Source: JALOOE01 sp964423545
GTDB taxonomy: Bacteria > Chloroflexota > Anaerolineae > CG2-30-64-16
Length of the DNA stretch: 13,244 nt
Direction of reading: 5' to 3'
Assembly: GCA_964423545.1 (NCBI GenBank)
Contig: CAYRFV010000146.1
Coordinates: forward strand, 1-13,244
Part shown: positions 7,167 through 13,244 of the stretch, one piece after another
Position numbering within the stretch: position 1 is the first letter of the stretch
Layout: each line of letters opens with the position of its first letter
Notes under the pieces: model-generated
The model's input: only the letters and a program-made list of their open reading frames with translations
Told to the model about the DNA's origin: nothing
The model's database searches: none
Translations under genes and position numbers: made by a program

Positions 7167-7180
7167 GCGATGGAGGTCAA
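7152..7180 (-). promoter_or_regulatory. Predicted sigma-70-type promoter
   Basis: On the minus strand TTGACC (7180-7175, 5 of 6 to consensus) and TACAAT (7157-7152, 5 of 6) are separated by an ideal 17 bp. It lies in the 107-nt gap between the second sulfatase gene and the PLP enzyme gene and would start transcription near 7145, leaving a leader of about 50 nt before the GTG at 7095. Confidence 0.72.
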
Positions 7181-7202
7181 ACAGAAAACGGGAGCGGTTG
7201 GC

Positions 7203-8780
7203 TCACTGCATGCGCCGATGACTCGGATCGGCAAACGGCTTCGCGTCCGGCGCAGACGATTCGTGCAGTTGCCTCAACCCCAACCGCTCGATCTGCTCCG
7301 CCGGCGCGTGCAGCCGGATGAGCGTCTCCCGCAGGGCCGCCTGCATCTCGCGCAGTTTCGCCGGCGCGCGGTCGGCCAGGTTGATCAACTCATTCGGATC
7401 GCTTCGCTTGTCGCTGAGCCAGGTGGGGGTGGGCCACGACGGGTAGCCGACCACGGGCCGGCGACCGGCCGCGAAGGGGCCGAGTGGATAAGGCAGGAAC
7501 TTTGCCAGGCAATAGCCGTGCCAGTAGAGCGGCTGATTGCCCGCCACGGGCGACTGGTGCAAGATCCACGCACCTTCGGTGAGGCTTACACTGTGGCCGA
7601 ACTGCCCGCACAACGCGAACTCACGAGTGCGCACGGCCGGGTCGGCAAGAAGGGGCAGCAGATTCACCCCGTGCAAGGGCCGGTCAGATGGCATCTGCGG
7701 CAAAGGCCGGTTGACCGCGGCCAGCACGGTCGGGTAGATATCCACCAGCTGAACGAGCTGCGAACGGCGCTCGCCGTGGCCGTCCGTCGGATGTGCGACG
7801 ATGAATGGGATATGGGCCTTGGCGTCGTGCTCGTGGGTCTGCAGCTTCCCGATGCGGCCATGGTCGCCGTTGAAGGTGCCGTGATCGGTCGTGAGGATCA
7901 CGAGCGTGTCGCGCCACAGGTCGAGCCGATCCAGCACGTCAAGGAACCGCCCCAGCCAGCGATCCAGGAAGATGACCTTGGCTGCGTAGCGCGCCCGGTA
8001 CGCGTTGAACTGCGCTTCGGTCAGCCGCTCGCGCCAGGGGATGTAGGGCGCAGCCGCGGTGACTCCCGGCGCATCGTAGCCTCGCGGATCGAACTGCCGC
8101 AGGATTTCTTCCGGCGGGTCCCATGGCTCGTGCGGGTCGAAGATGTCCAGATGCAGGAAGAAGTCGCGGCGCCCCCGATTCGCTTCAAGCCACTCGATTG
8201 CTCGTTGGAACACCTGTGCACAGAAATAGTCTTCCTCGCGCTGGCGAATGAAGTGGACATTGCGCCAGTGCCGTTCGTTCTTGCTCAGCCGATCCTCCTC
8301 CGGGCAGGCAAAGGGAGCGGGATCGGTGCGGTAGGCGTCCGCCTCGCAGCCGCGCACGAAGTCGAAGCCGGTGTAGCCCATGTGGTAGTTGCCCGCCCCC
8401 TGCTCCCACAGGTGGAAGTGATCGGAGATCAGGTAGCTGACCCGGTAGCCGTTCTCAACCGTCCATTGCACCGACTGGTTGGGCGGGCCGGAGACCTGGC
8501 GCGGGAGATCGAGATCTTCTTCTTCCAGCGGCCCCCAGCCGCGCTCCAGGAACTCGTAGCGGCCGGTGTAGATATCGCGGCGTGCCGGCATGCACGGCGT
8601 CGAGCCGCTCCAGCAGCTGTCGAAGGTCGTGCCGCGAGCGGCCAGGCGATCCATGTTGGGCGTGGGCACGGCCCATGGCGGCGCCTCCTGGCTCCAGCAC
8701 TGGTTCAGCGGCCGGCCACCCGTGTATGCGCCGACATGGTCGCGACGGAGGGTGTCGCAGAGGATCACGATGGCGTTCAT
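7203..8780 (-). CDS. Sulfatase (formylglycine-dependent), cytosolic type
   Basis: This complete 525-residue arylsulfatase/alkaline-phosphatase-superfamily enzyme is expected to hydrolyse a sulfate ester; its substrate is unknown. The activation signature is CMPARRDIYTG (63-73): C63 fits the C-x-P-x-R rule for conversion to formylglycine, R67 stabilises it, and TG closes the motif. Metal ligands are expected at D9 (VILCDTLRRDH) and at TTDHG (297-301, D299/H300). H217 in DPHEPW and K312 fit the sulfate-binding positions. The protein begins directly with the first core strand, so there is no signal peptide and it should stay in the cytoplasm. The ATG lies 13 nt after the stop of the other sulfatase, indicating co-transcription; the Shine-Dalgarno match is weak. 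No formylglycine-generating enzyme is present in the window. Confidence 0.93.
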   Translation of the reverse strand: MNAIVILCDTLRRDHVGAYTGGRPLNQCWSQEAPPWAVPTPNMDRLAARGTTFDSCWSGSTPCMPARRDIYTGRYEFLERGWGPLEEEDLDLPRQVSGPPNQSVQWTVENGYRVSYLISDHFHLWEQGAGNYHMGYTGFDFVRGCEADAYRTDPAPFACPEEDRLSKNERHWRNVHFIRQREEDYFCAQVFQRAIEWLEANRGRRDFFLHLDIFDPHEPWDPPEEILRQFDPRGYDAPGVTAAAPYIPWRERLTEAQFNAYRARYAAKVIFLDRWLGRFLDVLDRLDLWRDTLVILTTDHGTFNGDHGRIGKLQTHEHDAKAHIPFIVAHPTDGHGERRSQLVQLVDIYPTVLAAVNRPLPQMPSDRPLHGVNLLPLLADPAVRTREFALCGQFGHSVSLTEGAWILHQSPVAGNQPLYWHGYCLAKFLPYPLGPFAAGRRPVVGYPSWPTPTWLSDKRSDPNELINLADRAPAKLREMQAALRETLIRLHAPAEQIERLGLRQLHESSAPDAKPFADPSHRRMQ

Positions 8781-8793
8781 GGCCGCACCATCT

Positions 8794-10140
8794 TCATAAT
8801 TCAGGCAGCGCGAAGTGGTCGTTCGTATCGCGAATCCAGGCTGCCAGTCGCGCCTGTAGTCGGCGACGTTCGACGGCGAAGCGGGGATTCAGCGCCAGAT
8901 TGGCCTGCTCGTAGGGATCTTCGTTCAGGTTGAACAGCAGCCAGGGCTGTTCCTCCAGAGCGACATACTTCCACCCATCGCGGGTGACGACTCCGCGCCA
9001 GGGTCGGTCCACGCTGTCACCATGCCCGGTCGGGACGACGCATTGCAGATAGGCGGAGTCCGGCTCGTTCGCCGCGGCCTTCCCGCGCACGCGATACTCG
9101 GAGTAGTCCGCGCCCGCCATCCACTCGGGCGCCCTGATCCCGCACAGGCCGAGCGTGGTCGGCGCGATGTCGACGTGGTTGATCGGCGCCACCACGTCGC
9201 CGCGATGGTGCGAATAGGCAGTGCGGAGTCCGCTGATCAGGAACGGCACGCGAATCGACTCCTCCCAGGGATTGGTCTTGCGGAACATCCCGTGCGAGCC
9301 ATGCATATCCCCGTGATCGGAGAAGAAAAGGACATGGGTGTGGTCAGCCAGCCCGGTATCGTCGAGCTTCGCCAGGACGCGGCCGACATTCCAGTCGACG
9401 TTCTCGATCATGGCGTAGTATCCGGCCAGCTCGCGACGGGCCTGCTCGACCACCCGAGGGATCGCGGGCACGTTGGGCCGCAGCGCGACTTGCGCCGGCG
9501 TATGCCGCGCCATCCACTCGGCCGGCGCAACGTAGGGATTGTGCGGCGGCTGCACGGAAAGGATCGCAAAGAAGGGGGAGCCTTGCCCCTGGCGCAGTTC
9601 CGCCCGCTGCTCCAGGTAGTGGAGCAGGAAATCGGTGAGCGCATCCGTCTCATAGCCGGGAAGGCGGCGATGAAAGGCTGACTCTCCGGCTCCGCCGTGC
9701 ACCCAACAATCCCATTGGCTGTTGTTGTTTTCGTAACCGATCCAGGCGTCGAAGCCGCCGCGACGCTCCGGCGAGACAATGTGCATCGCCGCCCGGCCCT
9801 GCGACTCGTGAAAACCGTCCAGGTGCCATTTGCCGAAATAGGCGGTGTGATAGCCGGCCTGTCGGAAAGGCAGCGCAATCGTCGGCTGCTCCGGCGGCAT
9901 GCGGTGTTCGTGGCCGGGCACGCAGTGGTGCGGATAGCGGCCGGTCAGCATCGAGCCGCGAAAGGGACAGCAGAGGGGAAATCCGGATACTGCGCGCGAG
10001 AAGCTTACGCCCTCCGCAGCCAGCCGGTCGAGGTTCGGGGTGGCCAAGTTCGGGTCGCCGGCATATCCGGTTGCTTGCGCGCGGTGTTGGTCAGTGACGA
10101 TCCAGATCACATTGGGTTGAGGTGTCACGGTTGCTGGCAT
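8794..10140 (-). CDS. Sulfatase (formylglycine-dependent), second paralogue
   Basis: This complete 448-residue sulfatase is clearly different in sequence from its neighbour downstream. The signature is CCPFRGSMLTG (57-67). C57 is the formylglycine precursor under C-x-P-x-R, with F60 in the position usually held by Ser or Ala, and R61 follows. Other active-site segments are VTDQHRAQATG (15-25, metal ligand D17), YFGKWHLDG (101-109, K104 and H106), QPPHNPY (197-203, H200) and FFSDHGDMHGSHG (272-284, D275/H276), with K288 after it. It starts at the first core strand without a signal peptide. Its ATG is only 2 nt after the SDR stop codon (TAG-AG-ATG), so translation is probably coupled. Substrates in this superfamily also include phosphonate and phosphate esters, so sulfate is the likely but not proven choice. 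Confidence 0.93.
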   Translation of the reverse strand: MPATVTPQPNVIWIVTDQHRAQATGYAGDPNLATPNLDRLAAEGVSFSRAVSGFPLCCPFRGSMLTGRYPHHCVPGHEHRMPPEQPTIALPFRQAGYHTAYFGKWHLDGFHESQGRAAMHIVSPERRGGFDAWIGYENNNSQWDCWVHGGAGESAFHRRLPGYETDALTDFLLHYLEQRAELRQGQGSPFFAILSVQPPHNPYVAPAEWMARHTPAQVALRPNVPAIPRVVEQARRELAGYYAMIENVDWNVGRVLAKLDDTGLADHTHVLFFSDHGDMHGSHGMFRKTNPWEESIRVPFLISGLRTAYSHHRGDVVAPINHVDIAPTTLGLCGIRAPEWMAGADYSEYRVRGKAAANEPDSAYLQCVVPTGHGDSVDRPWRGVVTRDGWKYVALEEQPWLLFNLNEDPYEQANLALNPRFAVERRRLQARLAAWIRDTNDHFALPEL

Positions 10141-10142
10141 CT

Positions 10143-10997
10143 CTATCGTCCGGCTTGTTTCGACAGCTCGGTCAGGTCATCCCATTGGGCCGGGGAGAGG
10201 AGATCCATCCCGCTGAATTGCCCGGCCCCTTTGAGCCACTCGCCGCCGTCGATGATCACGCATTCGCCATTGATGTACCCCGAGTGGTCCGACACCAGGA
10301 ATGCGGCCAGGTTCGCCAACTCTTCATGGCGTCCGACCCGCCTGAGTGGGACGCGTTCGACTGCGGCTTGGGCTAATCGCGGATCGGGCATCAGTCGCTC
10401 CCAGGCGCCGGGAGTGGGGAAGGCGCCCGGCGCGATGGCGTTCATCGTGATGCCGTACTTCGCCCATTCGACTGCCAGCGAGCGTGTCATCGCCAGCACG
10501 CCCGCTTTCGCGGCCGCCGAAGGAACCACGAACGCCGAGCCTGTTTGGGCGTAAGTCGTGACAATGTTCAGCATCCGGCCGCCGCGGCCGGCCGCGATCC
10601 AGCGTTTGCCCAGCGCCAGGGTGCAGTAGAACGTGCCATGCAGCACGATGTTCAGCACCGCATCGACCGCCCGATGGGAGAGGCGTTCGGTTGGGCTGGC
10701 GAAGTTGCCCGCGGCGTTGTTCACCAGCACATCGATTGCGCCATAGTGCTCCCAGACGGCAGCGAGCATCGCATCCACGCCTTCAGGCTGGCGCACGTCG
10801 CAGGGCCAGACGAACACCTCGCCGCCGTACGCGGCCAGCATCTGGCTGGCCGCTTCTCGCAGCACCGGTTCGCGGCGGCTGGTGATGGCAAGCCTGGCGC
10901 CCAGCTGCAGGAAACGCTCGCCCATCGCTCGCCCCAGGCCGGTGCCGCCGCCCGTGATCACAATCACCTTATCCTTCAGGAGTTGTGGCAAGAACAT
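10143..10997 (-). CDS. SDR oxidoreductase, 2,4-dienoyl-CoA reductase-like
   Basis: This complete 284-residue short-chain dehydrogenase/reductase has the Rossmann loop TGGGTGLG (15-22) and a TSRR segment (39-42) that favours NADPH. NNAAGNF (93-99) and SPTERLS (101-107) are typical of 2,4-dienoyl-CoA reductase. The ordinary SDR YxxxK is missing: the position before AAAK is Ser. Instead Y149 (TTYAQTG), S160 and K164 keep the spacing of Tyr199, Ser210 and Lys214 in human mitochondrial DECR1. It probably reduces 2,4-dienoyl-CoA esters in beta-oxidation of unsaturated acyl or side-chain substrates; a different enoyl substrate is possible. The ATG is preceded by GAGAGG with 8-nt spacing. This site and the first codons lie inside the GNAT remnant. 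It is followed after 2 nt by a sulfatase gene. Confidence 0.91.
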   Translation of the reverse strand: MFLPQLLKDKVIVITGGGTGLGRAMGERFLQLGARLAITSRREPVLREAASQMLAAYGGEVFVWPCDVRQPEGVDAMLAAVWEHYGAIDVLVNNAAGNFASPTERLSHRAVDAVLNIVLHGTFYCTLALGKRWIAAGRGGRMLNIVTTYAQTGSAFVVPSAAAKAGVLAMTRSLAVEWAKYGITMNAIAPGAFPTPGAWERLMPDPRLAQAAVERVPLRRVGRHEELANLAAFLVSDHSGYINGECVIIDGGEWLKGAGQFSGMDLLSPAQWDDLTELSKQAGR

Positions 10998-11379
10998 GAT
11001 CGGAACCTCTCCCGCGGCTGTGAAACAGGCAAAGCAGGCTATAGGTCGCCCGGGCGCCGATGCCCTGTCCGCGAAGGCCTGGGATCACCGCCCTTGCAAG
11101 CTCGGGCGTGACGTCGTCCACGAAACCGTAGCCCGTATTGTCGGCGGGAAAAAGACGGAGCCACGCGGCGCCGGCCAATGAGCCACCCTCGGTGACGGCC
11201 AGGGAGCCCAGATCGCCCGCACGTCCCCAACCGGCGACATAATGCGCAAGCCCGGGGGTGTAGACGACCTCCCGCACCGGCCGCTCGACGCCCTCCGGCA
11301 CGTGGATCGCCTGATAGAGCATCTCCCAGAGACAATGCGCATCTTCACGGGTCAGCGGGCGGATGTGAAACTCAGGTAT
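10969..11379 (-). pseudogene. GNAT acetyltransferase remnant, C-terminus lost
   Basis: The frame encodes a recognisable GNAT start and middle: FHIRPLTREDAHCLWEMLYQ, AGDLGSLAVTEGGSLAGAAW, then YGFVDDVTPELARAVIPGLR and the acetyl-CoA loop RGQGIGA. After that the match stops. The last 25 codons (YSLLCLFHSRGR onward) lack the helix and C-terminal strands, so about 60 residues of the fold are gone. Matching sequence begins before the first in-frame ATG (11322), right at the P450 stop. No ATG, GTG or TTG lies in between, and only an ATA (11379) would include the whole N-terminus. Both the lost end and the missing start suggest a dead gene. The SDR gene begins inside its tail. A short expressed protein from 11322 (117 residues) cannot be excluded. 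Confidence 0.75.
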
Positions 11380-12715
11380 GACCTGGAACCGCTCGCCGCC
11401 GATATCGAATGTGCGTAGGAGTCGGCCGGCTGGCGCCCAGACCGAACGTCACGACCGGATCCGGCGTCAGCAGCTCGAGGTCGAAATGCTGCAGGAGCAG
11501 CGTGGTGATCAACGTCATTTCGTTCATCGCGAAGCTCATGCCGGCGCACTTGTGCGTCCCGCCGCCGAAGCCGATCAGGGCAAACCGGTGCTGTTTGTCC
11601 TCCTCACGATCCGGGCTGAAGCGCAGCGGATCGAAGCGATCGGGGTCGCGGAAGAGCTCGGGGAGACGGTGCGCCAAGCCGGCCGACACCATCGTGAACC
11701 AACCTTCGGGCACATCATAGCCGCCCAATGTGTACCCTTCGGCGTTGTATCGCAGCAGGATATCGGCCGATGGATGCATGCGCTCGACTTCGCGCAACGC
11801 CCACTCGGTGTATTGGAGCTGGCGGAACCGGCCCAGTTCGAGCGGCGCGCCCGGCGTCAGGGCGTGCGCCTGTTCATCGAGCACACGCTGCAGATAGTCC
11901 GGGTGGCGCAGCAGTTCGATGATCGTCCAGCTTGCCTGTCCTGCGGTGGTCTCGTGACCCGCAAACACCAGCGCCGTGATCAAGTTCGTGATCAGCGCAT
12001 CTTCCACTGGACGGCCATCTTTGTATGTTGCATCGATGAAGTCCTGGAGGAAATCGCCGGACTCGCTGCTTTGCGCACTGCTCCGCCGCTCAGTGATCAG
12101 CCCGCCGATCATGGCGTGTAGCTGGGCTTTGGCGCGGTCGCGACGGCGGAAGCGCGGCAAAGGCCAATGCGGCGGCAAGATCGGGCTCATTCCCGCCGCC
12201 AGATCGCGATACGCGCGCCAGAACTCCGGTCCGACGTGCTGCCGGAACTTCCGGCCCAGCAGCGCATGGGCAGCCACATAAAGCGTCAGCTTCTCCAGCT
12301 CGCTCACCAGCTCGAAATCGCCCTGCTCGCCCAGGTTCGCCATCCAGGCTTCGACCTCCTGCTGCATCACGGCGATATAGCCCGGCATTTTCCGACCCTG
12401 GAATGGCGCCAGCAGGATGTGTCGCTGCTCCTGATAGACCTCAGGGCTGGCGGTGAAGGCGATCTTGCCGAACATGGCGGCCAGGAACTCGTAGGGCTTG
12501 TCCATGCGCAGCTTCTTGTCCGTCTCGGTGAAGAAGAACTCGTGATACTCCGGCTTGACCAGCACGACAGTCGGTCGGTTGCCCAAACGGATCGTGAAGA
12601 TTGGTCCGAGCCGGTTGTAGGCCCGGCGCAGCAAGGTCGTTCGATCGCGCTGGAAATCCAGTGCACTGCCCAGGACGGGCAGACCGGGCCATTCGGGCGG
12701 ATTGCGTGGGTCCAT
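11372..12715 (-). CDS. Cytochrome P450, CYP51-like
   Basis: This 447-residue haem monooxygenase has the full motif set: the I-helix oxygen-activating AGHETT (252-257), the K-helix E-V-E-R (309-312), and the Cys loop FGGGTHKCAG (383-392) with C390 as haem ligand. The N-terminal half (proline-rich start, FGKIAFTASPEVYQEQRH, APFQGRKMPGY) resembles bacterial CYP51-like sterol demethylase relatives more than fatty-acid or camphor P450s, but substrate cannot be assigned. No membrane anchor is seen, so it should be soluble and need separate ferredoxin partners, none of which are in the window. An earlier in-frame ATG at 12868 was rejected: it overlaps the phosphoglucomutase gene and encodes basic low-complexity sequence. 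The ATG at 12715 has GAGAG 7 nt upstream and follows the pgm stop by 16 nt. Confidence 0.94.
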   Translation of the reverse strand: MDPRNPPEWPGLPVLGSALDFQRDRTTLLRRAYNRLGPIFTIRLGNRPTVVLVKPEYHEFFFTETDKKLRMDKPYEFLAAMFGKIAFTASPEVYQEQRHILLAPFQGRKMPGYIAVMQQEVEAWMANLGEQGDFELVSELEKLTLYVAAHALLGRKFRQHVGPEFWRAYRDLAAGMSPILPPHWPLPRFRRRDRAKAQLHAMIGGLITERRSSAQSSESGDFLQDFIDATYKDGRPVEDALITNLITALVFAGHETTAGQASWTIIELLRHPDYLQRVLDEQAHALTPGAPLELGRFRQLQYTEWALREVERMHPSADILLRYNAEGYTLGGYDVPEGWFTMVSAGLAHRLPELFRDPDRFDPLRFSPDREEDKQHRFALIGFGGGTHKCAGMSFAMNEMTLITTLLLQHFDLELLTPDPVVTFGLGASRPTPTHIRYRRRAVPGHT

Positions 12716-12722
12716 CTGATCA

Positions 12723-12727
12723 CTCTC
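12723..12727 (-). promoter_or_regulatory. Ribosome binding site of the P450 gene
   Basis: GAGAG lies 7 nt before the ATG at 12715 and just after the pgm stop codon (12734-12732). It decides the P450 start in favour of the shorter protein. Confidence 0.65.
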
Positions 12728-12731
12728 GGTG

Positions 12732-13244
12732 TTACACGCCTGCGGTGCTGAAGGCCGCGCCGACGATAGCCTGCGCTTCTTCCTGGATGCGGCGCAGATG
12801 GTCTTCGCCCTGAAAGCTCTCGGCATAGATCTTGTAGACGCTCTCGGTGCCCGAGGGACGCGCCGCAAACCAGCCGTTCTCGGTCACCACCTTCAACCCT
12901 CCGAGTGCCGCATCGTTGAAAGGCGCGCGCGTCAGTTTGGCCAGGATCGGCTCGCCGGCCAGCCTGGTGGCCGTGACTTGCTCCGGCGAGAGGTTGCTCA
13001 GAACAGCCTTCTGCTGCGGTGTGGCGTTCGCGTCGATGCGCTCGTAGACCGGCGCACCGAACTGCCGTTGCAGATCGCGGTAATGCTCTCCGGGATCCCT
13101 GCCCGTCACGGCTGTGATCTCCGCCGCGAGCAAGTCGAGGATGAAGCCATCCTTGTCAGTCGTCCAGACCGAGCCGTCGCACCGCAGAAAGGAAGCGCCT
13201 GCGCTTTCCTCCCCGCCGAAGCCGAACGAGCCATCGAGCAGACC
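12732..13244 (-). CDS. pgm: Phosphoglucomutase, C-terminal part (5' end outside window)
   Basis: The frame is open to the window edge and encodes the last 170 residues of an alpha-D-phosphohexomutase of the long, glucose-specific kind, which interconverts glucose 1-phosphate and glucose 6-phosphate in the cytoplasm. The fragment starts in the sugar-binding loop FGFGGEESAG, continues with the VWTTDKDG segment typical of phosphoglucomutase, and contains the domain-4 phosphate-binding loop RPSGTESVYKIYAESF near the end. The active-site serine and metal loop would lie upstream, outside the window. The family is about 545 residues, so roughly 375 are missing from view. Its TAA stop is 16 nt before the P450 start, indicating shared transcription with a functionally unrelated gene. 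Nothing looks degraded. Confidence 0.92.
   Translation of the reverse strand, partial: GLLDGSFGFGGEESAGASFLRCDGSVWTTDKDGFILDLLAAEITAVTGRDPGEHYRDLQRQFGAPVYERIDANATPQQKAVLSNLSPEQVTATRLAGEPILAKLTRAPFNDAALGGLKVVTENGWFAARPSGTESVYKIYAESFQGEDHLRRIQEEAQAIVGAAFSTAGV

Noticed and set aside
7181..7202. Rho-independent terminator after the sulfatase operon
   Set aside because: A T-rich stretch is present on the minus strand (GTTTTCTGTTT) but no stable stem precedes it.
12716..12868. N-terminal extension of the P450 by 51 residues
   Set aside because: It overlaps the conserved end of phosphoglucomutase in another frame, has a basic low-complexity composition, and the ATG at 12715 has its own ribosome binding site.
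283..13244. Phage, transposon or integron origin of the region
   Set aside because: No integrase, transposase, terminal inverted repeats, tRNA-flanked site or strand switching is visible; all genes point the same way with similar composition.

Overview
The window is a GC-rich bacterial segment in which every recognisable gene lies on the minus strand, so transcription runs from high to low coordinates. It probably comes from a draft or metagenome assembly of an uncultured Chloroflexota-like aerobe. That assignment is inference: it rests on the gene families (paired GNAT acetyltransferases, a penicillin acylase without a signal peptide, a stand-alone Moco-sulfurase-like protein) and on base composition, not on a phylogenetic marker. 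A run of exactly 100 N, the conventional size for a scaffold gap of unknown length, sits inside a tandem repeat at 39-138.

Layout in transcription order. (1) 13244-12732: the 3' end of a phosphoglucomutase gene, cut by the window edge. (2) 12715-11372: a CYP51-like cytochrome P450, 16 nt after it. (3) 11379-10969: the N-terminal half of a GNAT acetyltransferase gene, broken at its C-terminus. (4) 10997-10143: a short-chain dehydrogenase with the unusual catalytic set of 2,4-dienoyl-CoA reductase. (5) 10140-8794 and 8780-7203: two different cytosolic-type sulfatases, 2 and 13 nt after their upstream neighbours. (6) A good sigma-70-type promoter at 7180-7152 with an inverted repeat over its -10 box, leading into (7) 7095-5599, a Moco-sulfurase/cysteine-desulfurase-like PLP enzyme. 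(8) A second promoter at 5593-5565 with a TATAAT box inside a 13-bp palindrome. (9) 5316-4756: a RimJ/RimL-type GNAT. (10) about 4755-3953: a heavily damaged GMC (cholesterol-oxidase-type) oxidoreductase pseudogene. (11) 3948-3106: a larger GNAT protein. (12) about 3010-2713: another GNAT relic broken by a 1-nt insertion. (13) 2679-283: a complete penicillin acylase family Ntn hydrolase. (14) 231-8: tandem 31-bp repeats, each containing a hairpin with a 7-bp stem and 3-nt loop.

The upstream half (P450, dienoyl-CoA-reductase-like SDR, two sulfatases) reads as one tightly packed operon that could oxidise and desulfate a lipid- or sterol-like substrate inside the cell. The GMC pseudogene of cholesterol-oxidase type is a further, decayed hint in that direction. 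The substrate is not determined by the sequence. The downstream half mixes intact genes with relics, which suggests ongoing gene loss between conserved units. I see no phage, transposase, CRISPR array, tRNA or rRNA in this window.
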